This document shows, one piece after another, positions 1 through 6,858 of a DNA stretch of 17,410 nt (position 1 is the first letter of the stretch; the number at the start of each line of letters is the position of its first letter). A model generated the notes under the pieces. It did not search any database. It saw only the letters and a list, made by a program, of their open reading frames with translations, and was not told where the DNA came from. The stretch is from an uncultured Paraburkholderia sp. (GTDB taxonomy: Bacteria > Pseudomonadota > Gammaproteobacteria > Burkholderiales > Burkholderiaceae). Position numbers and translations under genes: made by a program. The stretch lies in the NCBI GenBank assembly GCA_937917025.1, contig CALFSF010000234.1:1-17410 (forward strand), in the 5' to 3' direction.

Positions 1-39
1 GGCTAAAAGCGGACATTACAACTTGGCCCCTACACCCAA

Positions 40-73
40 ATGTTCGATAATTTATCTTATGTCAAATTATCGA
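40..73. other. dif-like XerC/XerD site and palindrome
   Basis: Positions 40-67 read as an 11-bp arm (ATGTTCGATAA), a 6-bp spacer (TTTATC) and an 11-bp arm (TTATGTCAAAT). The right arm differs at one base from the XerD arm TTATGTTAAAT of proteobacterial dif sites, and the left arm keeps the ATAA end of XerC arms. Overlapping it is a perfect 10-bp inverted repeat, TCGATAATTT (44-53) and AAATTATCGA (64-73), with a 10-nt spacer. It lies in AT-rich DNA beside IS debris, so it is more likely an element-borne Xer site than the chromosomal dif. This is an inference from sequence form only. Confidence 0.35.
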
Positions 74-167
74 CGCCGCCAAAGACATAGTACGAATACC
101 ACAGATTCCCTGCCTCTGGCGGCTTGACCACCCTCCGTTCTCCGTCCTGTCCATTCCGACTGCATAC

Positions 168-206
168 AACGGCCCCTTGCGTTAGCGTAAGGGGCCGTTA
201 TTTATT
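168..206 (+). terminator. Rho-independent terminator
   Basis: A 14-bp stem (168-181 paired with 186-199, one G-T pair) closes on a TTAG loop and is followed on the plus strand by an interrupted T run (TTATTTATTT). It would end transcription entering from the left edge. No gene is recognisable in 1-167. Confidence 0.75.
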
Positions 207-411
207 TCGCAAGCCTGAAAAGCGAATGGCTCAATCCAAAGGGGTACCTCGATCACGCTGATGCCGAGCGCGACATCGAGGCCTACATCGACGACTTTTA
301 CAACTGCCGACGGATTCATTCGGCAAGGAACGGAATGCCGCCAGCGCGGTACGAAGCTTCGAGTTTTTAAAAATACCCTTTGGGGGTGTCCAGGATTACT
401 TGACCACTACA
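206..411 (+). pseudogene. IS3-family transposase OrfB, 3' remnant with probable right end
   Basis: Frame 206-370 (stop TAA at 368) encodes about 54 residues running from SLKSEW through DIEAYIDDFYNCRRIHS to PPARYE. This is the typical C-terminus of the DDE integrase-core protein (OrfB) of IS3-family elements, containing the region just after the catalytic glutamate. Everything upstream is missing: the frame loses similarity at about 203, next to the terminator. Downstream, 383-411 (GGGGTGTCCAGG...CACTACA) is a plausible right inverted repeat, since its reverse complement begins TGTAGTGGTC and IS3 ends are usually 5'-TG...CA-3'. No left end is present. The remnant cannot encode a transposase. 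Confidence 0.75.
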
Positions 412-590
412 ATATCGTTGTCACGCTCAAAACAAAAAACGAATTCATGCCTGTTCATGCCTATCTCGGCAAAGAATATGAGGCCGTTGCCGCGTCGTTG
501 AGAAAAGGTCAAAAGATATCGTGGAAGTGCAGCGGCGACGGAAAAATCATCGGTAGCCCTATCATTCGAGACTGCAACCCGAACACATAA
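411..590 (+). pseudogene. C-terminal remnant of an OB-fold (tRNA_anti-like) protein
   Basis: The reading frame ending at 590 encodes about 58 residues from NIVVTLKTK to RDCNPNT. The run ASLRKGQKISWKCSGDGKI followed by GSPIIRDC resembles the end of small OB-fold proteins of the tRNA_anti-like family, often predicted to be exported. The beginning is absent because the frame runs upstream into the probable right end of the IS3 remnant, and codons before 411 in this frame are IS sequence in an unrelated frame. I read it as a gene cut by the IS3 insertion. It has no promoter or start of its own that I can see. The family assignment rests on pattern memory and is tentative. Confidence 0.45.
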
Positions 591-659
591 CGCGCGATTG
601 CCACGCGTAACAAAAAGCCGGCAGATGCGGGGCTCAGACTGCTGACAAAGTATGAGTTC

Positions 660-690
660 AAAGCCTGGCCTGGCGCCGGGCTTTGTCGTT
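660..690 (+). terminator. Hairpin before the transposase start
   Basis: AAAGCCTGG (660-668) pairs with CCGGGCTTT (676-684), with one T-G pair and a 7-nt loop, followed by GTCGTTT. It sits inside the left end of the IS, 15 bases before the transposase ATG, where it could stop or sequester transcripts coming in from flanking DNA. Confidence 0.45.
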
Positions 691-699
691 TAATGGGAC

Positions 700-2222
700 A
701 TGCTCAAGAGCCCGCCCCCCCTGCAACACGAACTCGAGATGGTGACGCTCGAGGAACTCGTGCCGAAGGACCACCTGCTGCGCAAGATCGACGCGGCGGT
801 GGATTTCGAATTCATCCGCGAGAAGGTGGCGCAGCTGTACTGCGCGGATAACGGGCGCCCGGCGCTCGATCCAGTGGTGATGTTCCGGCTGCTGTTCATC
901 GGCTACCTGTTTGGGGTGCGCAGCGAACGCCAGTTGATGCGCGAGGTGCAGGTCAATGTGGCCTACCGGTGGTTCGCGCGGTTCAGGCTGACCGACCGGG
1001 TGCCTGACGCCTCGACGTTCTCGCAGAACCGGCGCCGGCGCTTCACGGACACGACGGTCTACCAGGAGATCTTCGACGCGATCGTGGAGCAGGCGATCGG
1101 ACGCGGCATGGTCGAGGGCCGGGTGCTTTATACCGACAGCACGCACCTGAAGGCCAACGCCAACAAGAAGAAGTTCGATCAGGTACAGCTTGAGCAGGCG
1201 CCTTCGGCCTATCTGGCCGCACTGGATGCCGCGGTCGATGCCGACCGTGCCGCGCACGGCAAGAAGCCGCTGCGGCGCGACGAGGCGAAGGCGCACGACA
1301 GCAAGGACAGCGACGACGACACACCGGGTTCACCGGGAGCAGGCAGCAAGGGCAAGGAAACGAAGGTCAGCCGCACTGACCCGGACAGTGGCTACATGGT
1401 GCGCGACGACAAGCCCACGGGCTTCTTCTATCTGGACCATCGCACGGTCGACGCGCGCTATTCGATCATCACTGACACCCACGTGACACCGGCCTCGGTG
1501 CATGACAGCCAGCCGTATCTGGCTCGGCTGGACAGGCAGCGCGAGCGCTTTGGTTTCCCTGTGCAGGCCGTGGGGCTGGATGCGGGCTACTTCACGCCAG
1601 CGGTCTGCCAGGGACTGGAGGATCGGGGTATTGATGGGGTGATGGGCTATCGCACGCCCAACCACAAGCCGGGGTTCTTCTACAAACGCGACTACGTGTA
1701 CGACCGGTATCGCGAGGAATACATGTGCCCGCAGGGACAGGTGCTGCCCTGCCCTACAGCACCACAAACCGGGCAGGCTACCAGGAGTTCAGATCCGATC
1801 CGGCGCGCTGCGGCACCTGTGAGGTTCGCGGGAAATGCAAGGGCAGCGCGAACCACGTGAAGGTGGTCATTCGGCACGTGTGGGAGCGCTCAAAGGAGCG
1901 GGTCGACGAGCGTCGCCTGACCGACTGGGGCAACGCCATTTACAAGCGTCGCAAGGAGACCGTGGAGCGCAGCTTCGCGGATGCGAAACAGTTGCACGGG
2001 CATCGCTACGCGAGGATGCGTGGGCTGCGCAAGGTGGCCGAGCAGTGCCTGCTGGGCGCGGCGGCCCAGAACATCAAGAAGATCGCCCTGCTGGTGGCAC
2101 GCCTGCGGGCGTGTTTATGCGTGCCGCAACGACCCTACGGCTGCCTGCAGCGACTCGTCAGCGCACTACGAGCCTTGATGGACCCAGAATTCGCGCTTTA
2201 CACCGCGCCCCGCCCGGCCTGA
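700..2222 (+). pseudogene. IS1182-family transposase, disrupted by a 5-bp duplication
   Basis: This is a DDE transposase in two pieces. The first frame starts at ATG 700 (LKSPPPLQHELEMVTLEELVPKDHLLRKID, typical of the family) and holds the N-terminal helical domain and two catalytic aspartates: D146 in YTDSTH and D294 in LDAGY. The second frame, open through 1749-2222, carries the zinc-finger-like CGTCEVRGKC segment and the catalytic glutamate region RRKETVERSFADAK (codons near 1956 and 1965). The frames join at a CTGCC tandem duplication (1744-1748 and 1749-1753). Removing one copy restores VLPYSTTNRAGYQEF in one frame, giving about 505 codons. As it stands the protein stops at 1860 and lacks the catalytic Glu, so it should be inactive unless rescued by frameshifting. 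Confidence 0.85.
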
Positions 2223-2230
2223 AAAACAAA

Positions 2231-2256
2231 ACCCCACGCTCCGAAAAACGTGGGGT
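2231..2256 (-). terminator. Minus-strand terminator inside the IS right end
   Basis: ACCCCACG (2231-2238) pairs with CGTGGGGT (2249-2256). Read on the minus strand the hairpin is followed by TTTGTTTTT, a good intrinsic terminator. It would stop leftward transcription coming from the toxin-antitoxin genes before it crosses the transposase antisense. On the plus strand there is no T run. Confidence 0.6.
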
Positions 2257-2270
2257 TAGTCAGCAGTCTG

Positions 2271-2294
2271 AGCCCGCAAATGCGGGCTTTTCTC
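2271..2294 (+). terminator. Short terminator hairpin in the right terminal repeat
   Basis: AGCCCGCA (2271-2278) pairs with TGCGGGCT (2281-2288) and is followed by TTTCT on the plus strand. It lies within the IS terminal repeat, so the element carries its own exit terminator for the transposase transcript. Confidence 0.5.
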
Positions 2295-2322
2295 GATGTA
2301 GCAATGCTTTTAGAGCAGACGC

Positions 2323-2652
2323 CTAGAAATCGAGCTGCGCGGGCGTGATGCCAAGCGCGGCCGATATTTTTTCGCGAGTGCCTTTGCGCATGCGCGTGCT
2401 TGCTTCCTGTTGCGCATACGCCGATTGGCTGACGCCGAGACGTTCGGCTACTTCGGCCTGTGTAAAGCCGAGGTATTCGCGCCATGCGCGCGCCGGCGGT
2501 ACGTCATCAGCGAGCGCGCGGCGCACCACTTCATGAGGGATCAGATCATTGTCGTGTGCGTGCTGTGCGACGTAGTCCGCATAAGGGATAACGACAAACG
2601 CCGGCTTCCCGTCCGGCCCGTTGATCGTTTGAATGCTAGTAGGTGCGTTCAT
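2323..2652 (-). CDS. Antitoxin with Xre-type HTH domain (type II TA)
   Basis: This 109-aa protein is the DNA-binding antitoxin partner of the toxin gene just upstream. Residues 1-30 (SIQTINGPDGKPAFVVIPYADYV) look like the short beta-strand segment seen in RelB/Phd-like antitoxins, probably the toxin-neutralising part. About residues 57-108 form a helix-turn-helix of the Xre/Cro type (GFTQAEVAERLGVSQSAYAQQE). I chose ATG at 2652, with GAGGA placed 7-8 bases upstream; a GTG directly before it (2655) is the alternative. The gene overlaps the 3' end of the toxin gene by 17 bases, so the two are translationally coupled. Antitoxins of this kind usually repress their own operon. Toxin-first order is as in higBA. 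The protein looks complete. Confidence 0.85.
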   Translation of the reverse strand: MNAPTSIQTINGPDGKPAFVVIPYADYVAQHAHDNDLIPHEVVRRALADDVPPARAWREYLGFTQAEVAERLGVSQSAYAQQEASTRMRKGTREKISAALGITPAQLDF

Positions 2653-2890
2653 CACGTTTCCTCACTTCCTGAATTTCGACAATCCTTATTGAGCCATCCC
2701 AATCAAACAGAACCCTGTAATTCCCGACTCTGAGGCGAAAACCGTATTCATGGTTTTTCAGGGCCTTGACGTTCTGACAGTTCGGCATCGAGGCCAGCTC
2801 GTCGACGGCGTCGATGATGGTGATTCGCATCGGCCTGTCGAGCTTCGCAACTTGTTTCGTTGCTTTCGGCGTCCAGTTGATTTCGTTCAT
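2636..2890 (-). CDS. RelE/ParE-family toxin (type II TA)
   Basis: This 84-aa protein (MNEINWTPKATKQVAKLDRP...) carries the RelE/ParE signature in its second half: VKALKNHEYGFRLRVGNYRVLFD, with Y49, R52, R54, Y58 and R59, then a final beta strand and KRDERTY. Family members either cleave mRNA on the ribosome (RelE/HigB) or poison gyrase (ParE); the sequence does not decide which. I chose ATG 2890. A TTG at 2908 would add six residues, but those codons overlap a perfect TATAAT box, so they are more likely promoter. It is the first gene of a two-gene operon with the antitoxin. It lies just downstream of a prophage late-gene remnant, a usual cargo position. Confidence 0.85.
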   Translation of the reverse strand: MNEINWTPKATKQVAKLDRPMRITIIDAVDELASMPNCQNVKALKNHEYGFRLRVGNYRVLFDWDGSIRIVEIQEVRKRDERTY

Positions 2891-2896
2891 GGGTTG

Positions 2897-2926
2897 ATTA
2901 TAAGTCAAATATAAGCTTTATGCCAC
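2897..2926 (-). promoter_or_regulatory. Promoter of the toxin-antitoxin operon
   Basis: On the minus strand a perfect -10 box TATAAT (2902-2897) follows GTGGCA (2926-2921, 4 of 6 to the -35 consensus) at an 18-bp spacing. The expected start point is at about 2890, the A of the toxin ATG, so the message may be leaderless. A weak inverted repeat TTATA/TATAA (2898-2902 and 2910-2914) overlaps it and could be an operator. Confidence 0.5.
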
Positions 2927-2965
2927 ACAGAAATGCAGAAAATATAAGATATTGGTCCGCGTGAG

Positions 2966-3536
2966 CTATCCTTTGCGGAAATGTGAACGGTGCCGGTCGG
3001 TGGTCGGATCGTCGCGGACTTCCATTTCGAGCGACGTGACGAGGCCGCTGTCGGCGAGCGTGTGCGTCGCATCCTTCACAAGCCAGAGCGTCTGGTTAAT
3101 CTCAGGCTTGAATCCGGACACCGTGACCGGCAGTTCGGGAAAAATCTCAGGCCGGCCGAGCGCGAGCGAATAAGACAGGGTCGCCTGACTGCGCTGCGTG
3201 CGGGCGAACTCCGTTTCGGCGGCCGCTCGCGCTTCGGCTTCCGTTGCGTAGTTCTTCCGGCAGCACTTTTACATTCCTGTTGTTGTCGCCGCCGACGATG
3301 ACCGATTTGCGTTTTCCCTTCTCGTTCGAGTGGTAATGCGCACGCACGGCCGCATAGCCTTCGCGCTGCGCGACGTGATAGCGGTACGAGTCGCCGCTTG
3401 CACGCGTCAGGTTCAGCACGGTTAGCGCCCTTCCACTCGCCGTCTTGCCGGTGTCGATCGGCATGAACAGCAGATTCATATCCTTGACGTTCATCACGGC
3501 ATCGTATCGCCTCGTTTCAATTGCCCGGTGCGACAT
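2966..3536 (-). pseudogene. Prophage late control protein D (P2 gpD-like), truncated and frameshifted
   Basis: The minus strand encodes the C-terminal half of a P2 gpD-type tail protein, a baseplate/hub protein of contractile-tailed phages related to VgrG. One frame gives ETRRYDAVMNVKDMNLLFMP through GGDNNRNVKVLPEE. The family-like sequence then continues in another frame as YATEAEARAAAE, then FPELPVTVSGFKPEINQTLW, and ends RSHFRKG with stop TAG at 2966-2968. The change of frame is at about 3248-3253, where one extra base (GAAGAACTAC) explains it. Similarity begins only at about 3515, so roughly the first half of a normal protein of about 340-380 aa is missing. No other phage structural gene is visible, so this is a relic of a deleted prophage. 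Confidence 0.75.
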
Positions 3537-3795
3537 TTATCCCAGCCCGCAGCAATGCCCGGGCGAAAACTTGCGCCCTCTCAAGCTGCAATCATGGCCG
3601 TGTGCGGATTCGAACGCTACGCCTTAACCCTGCTTGCTGACACATATTCGTCATGATAGGGTGTTGCAATCCCCTGCCGCATCTGGCATCTGTTTTTTCG
3701 CGACTCTGCATGATGAAGCGCGATGAAAAAAAGCGGGGTGAGCAGCTTTGGACTCATCGTACACATACGCTATCCCCAAGAGGAATTCGAGAGCC

Positions 3796-5052
3796 ATGGC
3801 TTCAATGATCCAGTGGACCACGCTGTTCGCCAGCCTCCGCGCAACTTCTGTCGCGGTTTTCCTGTCCATCGCCACAGTGGGAGCCCAGGCCGCGGATCTC
3901 GTGATCGCAGGCCGGGACGACATCTACGGCCGCGGGCTCGCGCAGGTGGTGGACGGCTACAAGAAACTGCACCCGGGCGTCGATATCGAGTTGCTGAAGC
4001 TGCCGAACAACGACCTCTATCAGAAGCTGAAGCTCTCGTTGCGGGAAGACACCCGCGCCTATGACCTGGTGATGATGGACGACACCTGGTCCCCCGAATT
4101 CATTGCCAACGGATGGCTTCAGCCGCTGCCCGCCACACTCGCAGATGCGGACATCGTGCCCTCCACGGTCTCCCTGGGACGCGCGTCGACGGGCACCTTG
4201 TACGCGATGCCGATCGTCGGCAACGTCGAACTGTTCGCCTATCGCAAGGATCTGCTGGCGAGTCATGGCCTGCAGCCGCCGCGCACGTGGGACGACGTGC
4301 TGAAAATCGCACAGACCATCGGTACAGCCGACAAGAACGTTTCGGCTGTCGTGTTTCGCGGCACGAAGGGCAACCCTGTCGTCACCGGTTTTCTGCCGAT
4401 CCTTTGGGCGTACGGCGGAGAAGTCGTCGACGCGAACGGCAAGGGCGCGAGCGATTCGCCCCAGGCGCGGGCCCCGCTGAAGATGCTCCTCGCTCTCCAG
4501 AAGTGGGCACCGAAGGACGTCGACGTATATGGCGCCGGCGAAGTGCGCGGCGCGTTGCAGGGCGGCACGGCCGCGCAGGCCATCGAAGTGTGGCCCGCCT
4601 GGCTGCCCGCGCTCGACGATCCCGCGAAGTCGCGCGTCGTCGGCCAGGTCGCGCTGCAACCTCCGCCCGGAGAGGTCAAGGGGCCGGCGCCGATGCTCGG
4701 CATCTGGCAAATGGGCGTCGCGAAAGGTGCAGCGCATGCGAAGGTGGCAGCGGATTTCCTCGCCTATCTGACTTCATCGGCGACGCAAACGCAACTTGCC
4801 GTGCTCGGCATTCCGCCGACGCGCAAGAGCGTCTTCGCCAATCCGGCGCTCGTCAAGCAATATCGCTGGTATCCGGACCAGCTGAAGGCACTCGAAGCGG
4901 GCCGTGCGCGGCCTCGCGTGAAGGACTGGCAGCAGATCGAGGCGATTCTCGGCGACGCGTTGCAACTCGCGCTGACGGGGCAGGCCGCGCCCGACGCAGC
5001 CCTGCATCAGGCCGCGCAGAAGATCGCCCAGGCCAACGCTGTATCGCAGTGA
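3796..5052 (+). CDS. CUT1/Ugp-type ABC transporter, extracellular sugar-binding protein
   Basis: This 418-aa periplasmic binding protein of the extracellular solute-binding family 1 (MalE/UgpB type) captures a sugar or polyol derivative for import. ATG 3796 is preferred over an upstream in-frame ATG at 3748. It is preceded by AAGAGGA (3778-3784), and it yields a clean signal peptide: hydrophobic SVAVFLSIATVGAQA with cleavage after AQA at about residue 32. The mature start (LVIAGRDDIYGRGLAQVVDGYKK) and the block SLREDTRAYDLVMMDDTWSPEFIANGWLQPL are typical of the family. The gene is followed after 28 bases by two permease genes. The substrate cannot be read from the sequence. The linked PI-PLC-like gene hints at a phosphoinositol- or polyol-type compound, but that is inference. 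Confidence 0.88.
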   Translation: MASMIQWTTLFASLRATSVAVFLSIATVGAQAADLVIAGRDDIYGRGLAQVVDGYKKLHPGVDIELLKLPNNDLYQKLKLSLREDTRAYDLVMMDDTWSPEFIANGWLQPLPATLADADIVPSTVSLGRASTGTLYAMPIVGNVELFAYRKDLLASHGLQPPRTWDDVLKIAQTIGTADKNVSAVVFRGTKGNPVVTGFLPILWAYGGEVVDANGKGASDSPQARAPLKMLLALQKWAPKDVDVYGAGEVRGALQGGTAAQAIEVWPAWLPALDDPAKSRVVGQVALQPPPGEVKGPAPMLGIWQMGVAKGAAHAKVAADFLAYLTSSATQTQLAVLGIPPTRKSVFANPALVKQYRWYPDQLKALEAGRARPRVKDWQQIEAILGDALQLALTGQAAPDAALHQAAQKIAQANAVSQ

Positions 5053-5080
5053 CAGCGCAGCTAACCGTGGGGACGGGTCG

Positions 5081-5950
5081 ATGAGCCGGTCGCGACGTTA
5101 TCTGCCGCTGATTGTCCTGATGAGTCCAGCCGTGCTCCTGCTCGGCGTGCTGGCGCTCTACCCGGTCGCACGCGTGCTGATCGATTCGTTTTTCTCGGTG
5201 AATTACGCGTCGGGGCATCGCGCGTTCATCGGGCTCACCAATTATCGATCGGTCATTGCGGACGGCGAGTTCGCCACCAGTTTCGTCAATACAATCCAGT
5301 TCATGATCGTGGCTTCGATCGCTGAAGTCCTGTTCGGACTCGCACTTGCCCTGCTGTTCGTCCGCGCGTTTCCGGGCCGGCGCATCGCGTTGCCGCTCGC
5401 CGTGCTGCCGATGATGCTCTCCACGCTCGTGTGCTCCGCCATCTGGCGCAACTGGCTCAATTACAGCGGCTTCCTGAATGCGCTGCTCACGGCGGCAGGT
5501 CTGCCGCGAGTGCCCTGGCTATCCGATCCGCACCTCGCGCTCTGGTCGCTGATGCTGGTCGATGTCTGGCAATGGACGCCGATGGCATTCCTCGTCATTC
5601 TCGCGGGGCTACAGTCGATTCCGCCTGAAATCACGGAGGCGGCGCGCAGCGACGGTGCGAACGAATGGCAGTGCCTGCGGTACATCACGCTGCCGCTCGT
5701 TGCACCGCACGTCGCCCTTGCCATGCTGCTGCGCTCGATCGACACCTTCAAGCTGTTCGACAAGGTGTACGCGTTGACGGGCGGCGGTCCAGGCAATGCC
5801 ACGGAGACCCTGTCGACGTACATCTACGACACGGGCTTCCGGTTCTTCGACGTTGGACGTGCGAGCGCGGCTTCGGTACTGATGCTGGTCACATGCGCGG
5901 TGCTGGTCTCGGGATACATATGGAAATCGGCCGTCAAGCGCGACCGGTGA
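5081..5950 (+). CDS. ABC sugar transporter permease, MalF/UgpA type
   Basis: This 289-aa inner-membrane permease has about six membrane segments, starting with YLPLIVLMSPAVLLLGVLAL. The cytoplasmic coupling loop has the EAA pattern EAARSDGANEWQCLRYITLP, which docks onto the ATPase. Its length fits the UgpA/LacF/MalF-like subunit without the large periplasmic loop of E. coli MalF. ATG 5081 has GGGGA about 8 bases upstream. It is the middle gene of the binding protein-permease-permease operon, and its stop TGA shares a base with the ATG of the next gene. With its partner it would form the channel. Substrate unknown. Confidence 0.9.
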   Translation: MSRSRRYLPLIVLMSPAVLLLGVLALYPVARVLIDSFFSVNYASGHRAFIGLTNYRSVIADGEFATSFVNTIQFMIVASIAEVLFGLALALLFVRAFPGRRIALPLAVLPMMLSTLVCSAIWRNWLNYSGFLNALLTAAGLPRVPWLSDPHLALWSLMLVDVWQWTPMAFLVILAGLQSIPPEITEAARSDGANEWQCLRYITLPLVAPHVALAMLLRSIDTFKLFDKVYALTGGGPGNATETLSTYIYDTGFRFFDVGRASAASVLMLVTCAVLVSGYIWKSAVKRDR

Positions 5951-6801
5951 TGCCGGTCGCGCGCCTGCAGGGTTTCGCGCGACGCTCATCCGGTGCCGCG
6001 GTGCGCGGGCTGTTGCGGCTCGGTGCGCTGACGGTGCTGCTGCTGCCGTGCGTATGGATGGCTGGCGCGGCCTTCACGCCCACGCTGGAACGTCTCGCTC
6101 ATCCGCTTGCGTTGTGGCCTTCCACGCCCACGTTCGAGCATTTCGCGGTGGTGTGGGAAAGCGGCATGGCCCAGTCGGTGCTGAACTCGGTGTGGGTCGC
6201 GCTGGGCGCCACGTTGCTCGCGCTCGCCCTGGCTTTTCCGGCCGCCTATGCGCTCGCGCGACTAGCGTTTCCCGCACGGCTCGATCTGGTGTTCCTGATG
6301 CTCGTGCTGGCACTGAAGCTGCTGCCGCCGATTACAGTGGCCGTACCGCTGTTTTCGCTGGCAAAGTGGCTCCATCTGCTCGATTCGCTGTTCGGGCTGA
6401 TACTCGTGTATCAGCTGTACACGCTGCCGATGGCGATCTGGATGTTGCTGCCGTTCGTGCGCGACGTGCCCATCGATTTCGAGGAGGCCGCGGCGCTCGA
6501 CGGCGCGAACCTCGCCCAGCGCATCGTCTTCATCGTCATCCCGCTTTGCGCGCCAGGTCTCGTTGCCACCGCCATCTTCGTGTTCATCACTGCATGGAAC
6601 GAGTTTCTGCTGGCGCTGCTGTTCGTCTCGTCACCAGGTCATTTCACGCTGCCGCTCGCCATGGCGGGCTATGTGACCGAGAACGGCATCGACTGGGGAG
6701 AACTGATGAGCGCGGGGTTGATTTCGTCGGTGCCGACGCTTCTGCTCGCGGGCTATGTGCAGCGCTACCTGGTGCAGGGCTTTTCGGGCGGGTTGAAGTA
6801 G
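5950..6801 (+). CDS. ABC sugar transporter permease, MalG/UgpE type
   Basis: This 283-aa second permease has an N-terminal segment LLRLGALTVLLLPCVWMAGAAF and about six membrane helices. Its coupling loop EEAAALDGANLAQRIVFIVIPL matches the EAA consensus, and its C-terminus is YVQRYLVQGFSGGLK, very characteristic of MalG/UgpE proteins. The frame is open further upstream, but ATG 5950 overlaps the previous stop as TGATG, so translation is coupled and this start is preferred. No ATPase gene of the MalK/UgpC type follows or precedes it in the window. The complex must use an ATPase encoded elsewhere, or the cluster has lost it. Confidence 0.9.
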   Translation: MPVARLQGFARRSSGAAVRGLLRLGALTVLLLPCVWMAGAAFTPTLERLAHPLALWPSTPTFEHFAVVWESGMAQSVLNSVWVALGATLLALALAFPAAYALARLAFPARLDLVFLMLVLALKLLPPITVAVPLFSLAKWLHLLDSLFGLILVYQLYTLPMAIWMLLPFVRDVPIDFEEAAALDGANLAQRIVFIVIPLCAPGLVATAIFVFITAWNEFLLALLFVSSPGHFTLPLAMAGYVTENGIDWGELMSAGLISSVPTLLLAGYVQRYLVQGFSGGLK

Positions 6802-6858
6802 CGCCCTCCAGCCCCATGTCGCCGTTGCAGCCGACGCTTTGCCTGTTCAGAGGTTCTC

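Larger units (their letters stand above)
612..2292 (+). mobile_element. IS1182-family insertion sequence, transposase frameshifted
   Basis: The two ends are inverted repeats. The left end (612-646) contains GCTCAGACTGCTGAC and the right end (2259-2292) contains its reverse complement, with partial matching extending outward through AAAAGCC...GC on both sides. The enclosed length of about 1.68 kb suits the IS1182 family, and it holds one transposase gene in two frames. I could not see a target-site duplication in the immediate flanks (CCACGCGTAAC on the left, CTCGATGTAGC on the right). Exact outer ends are uncertain by a few bases. Confidence 0.8.
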
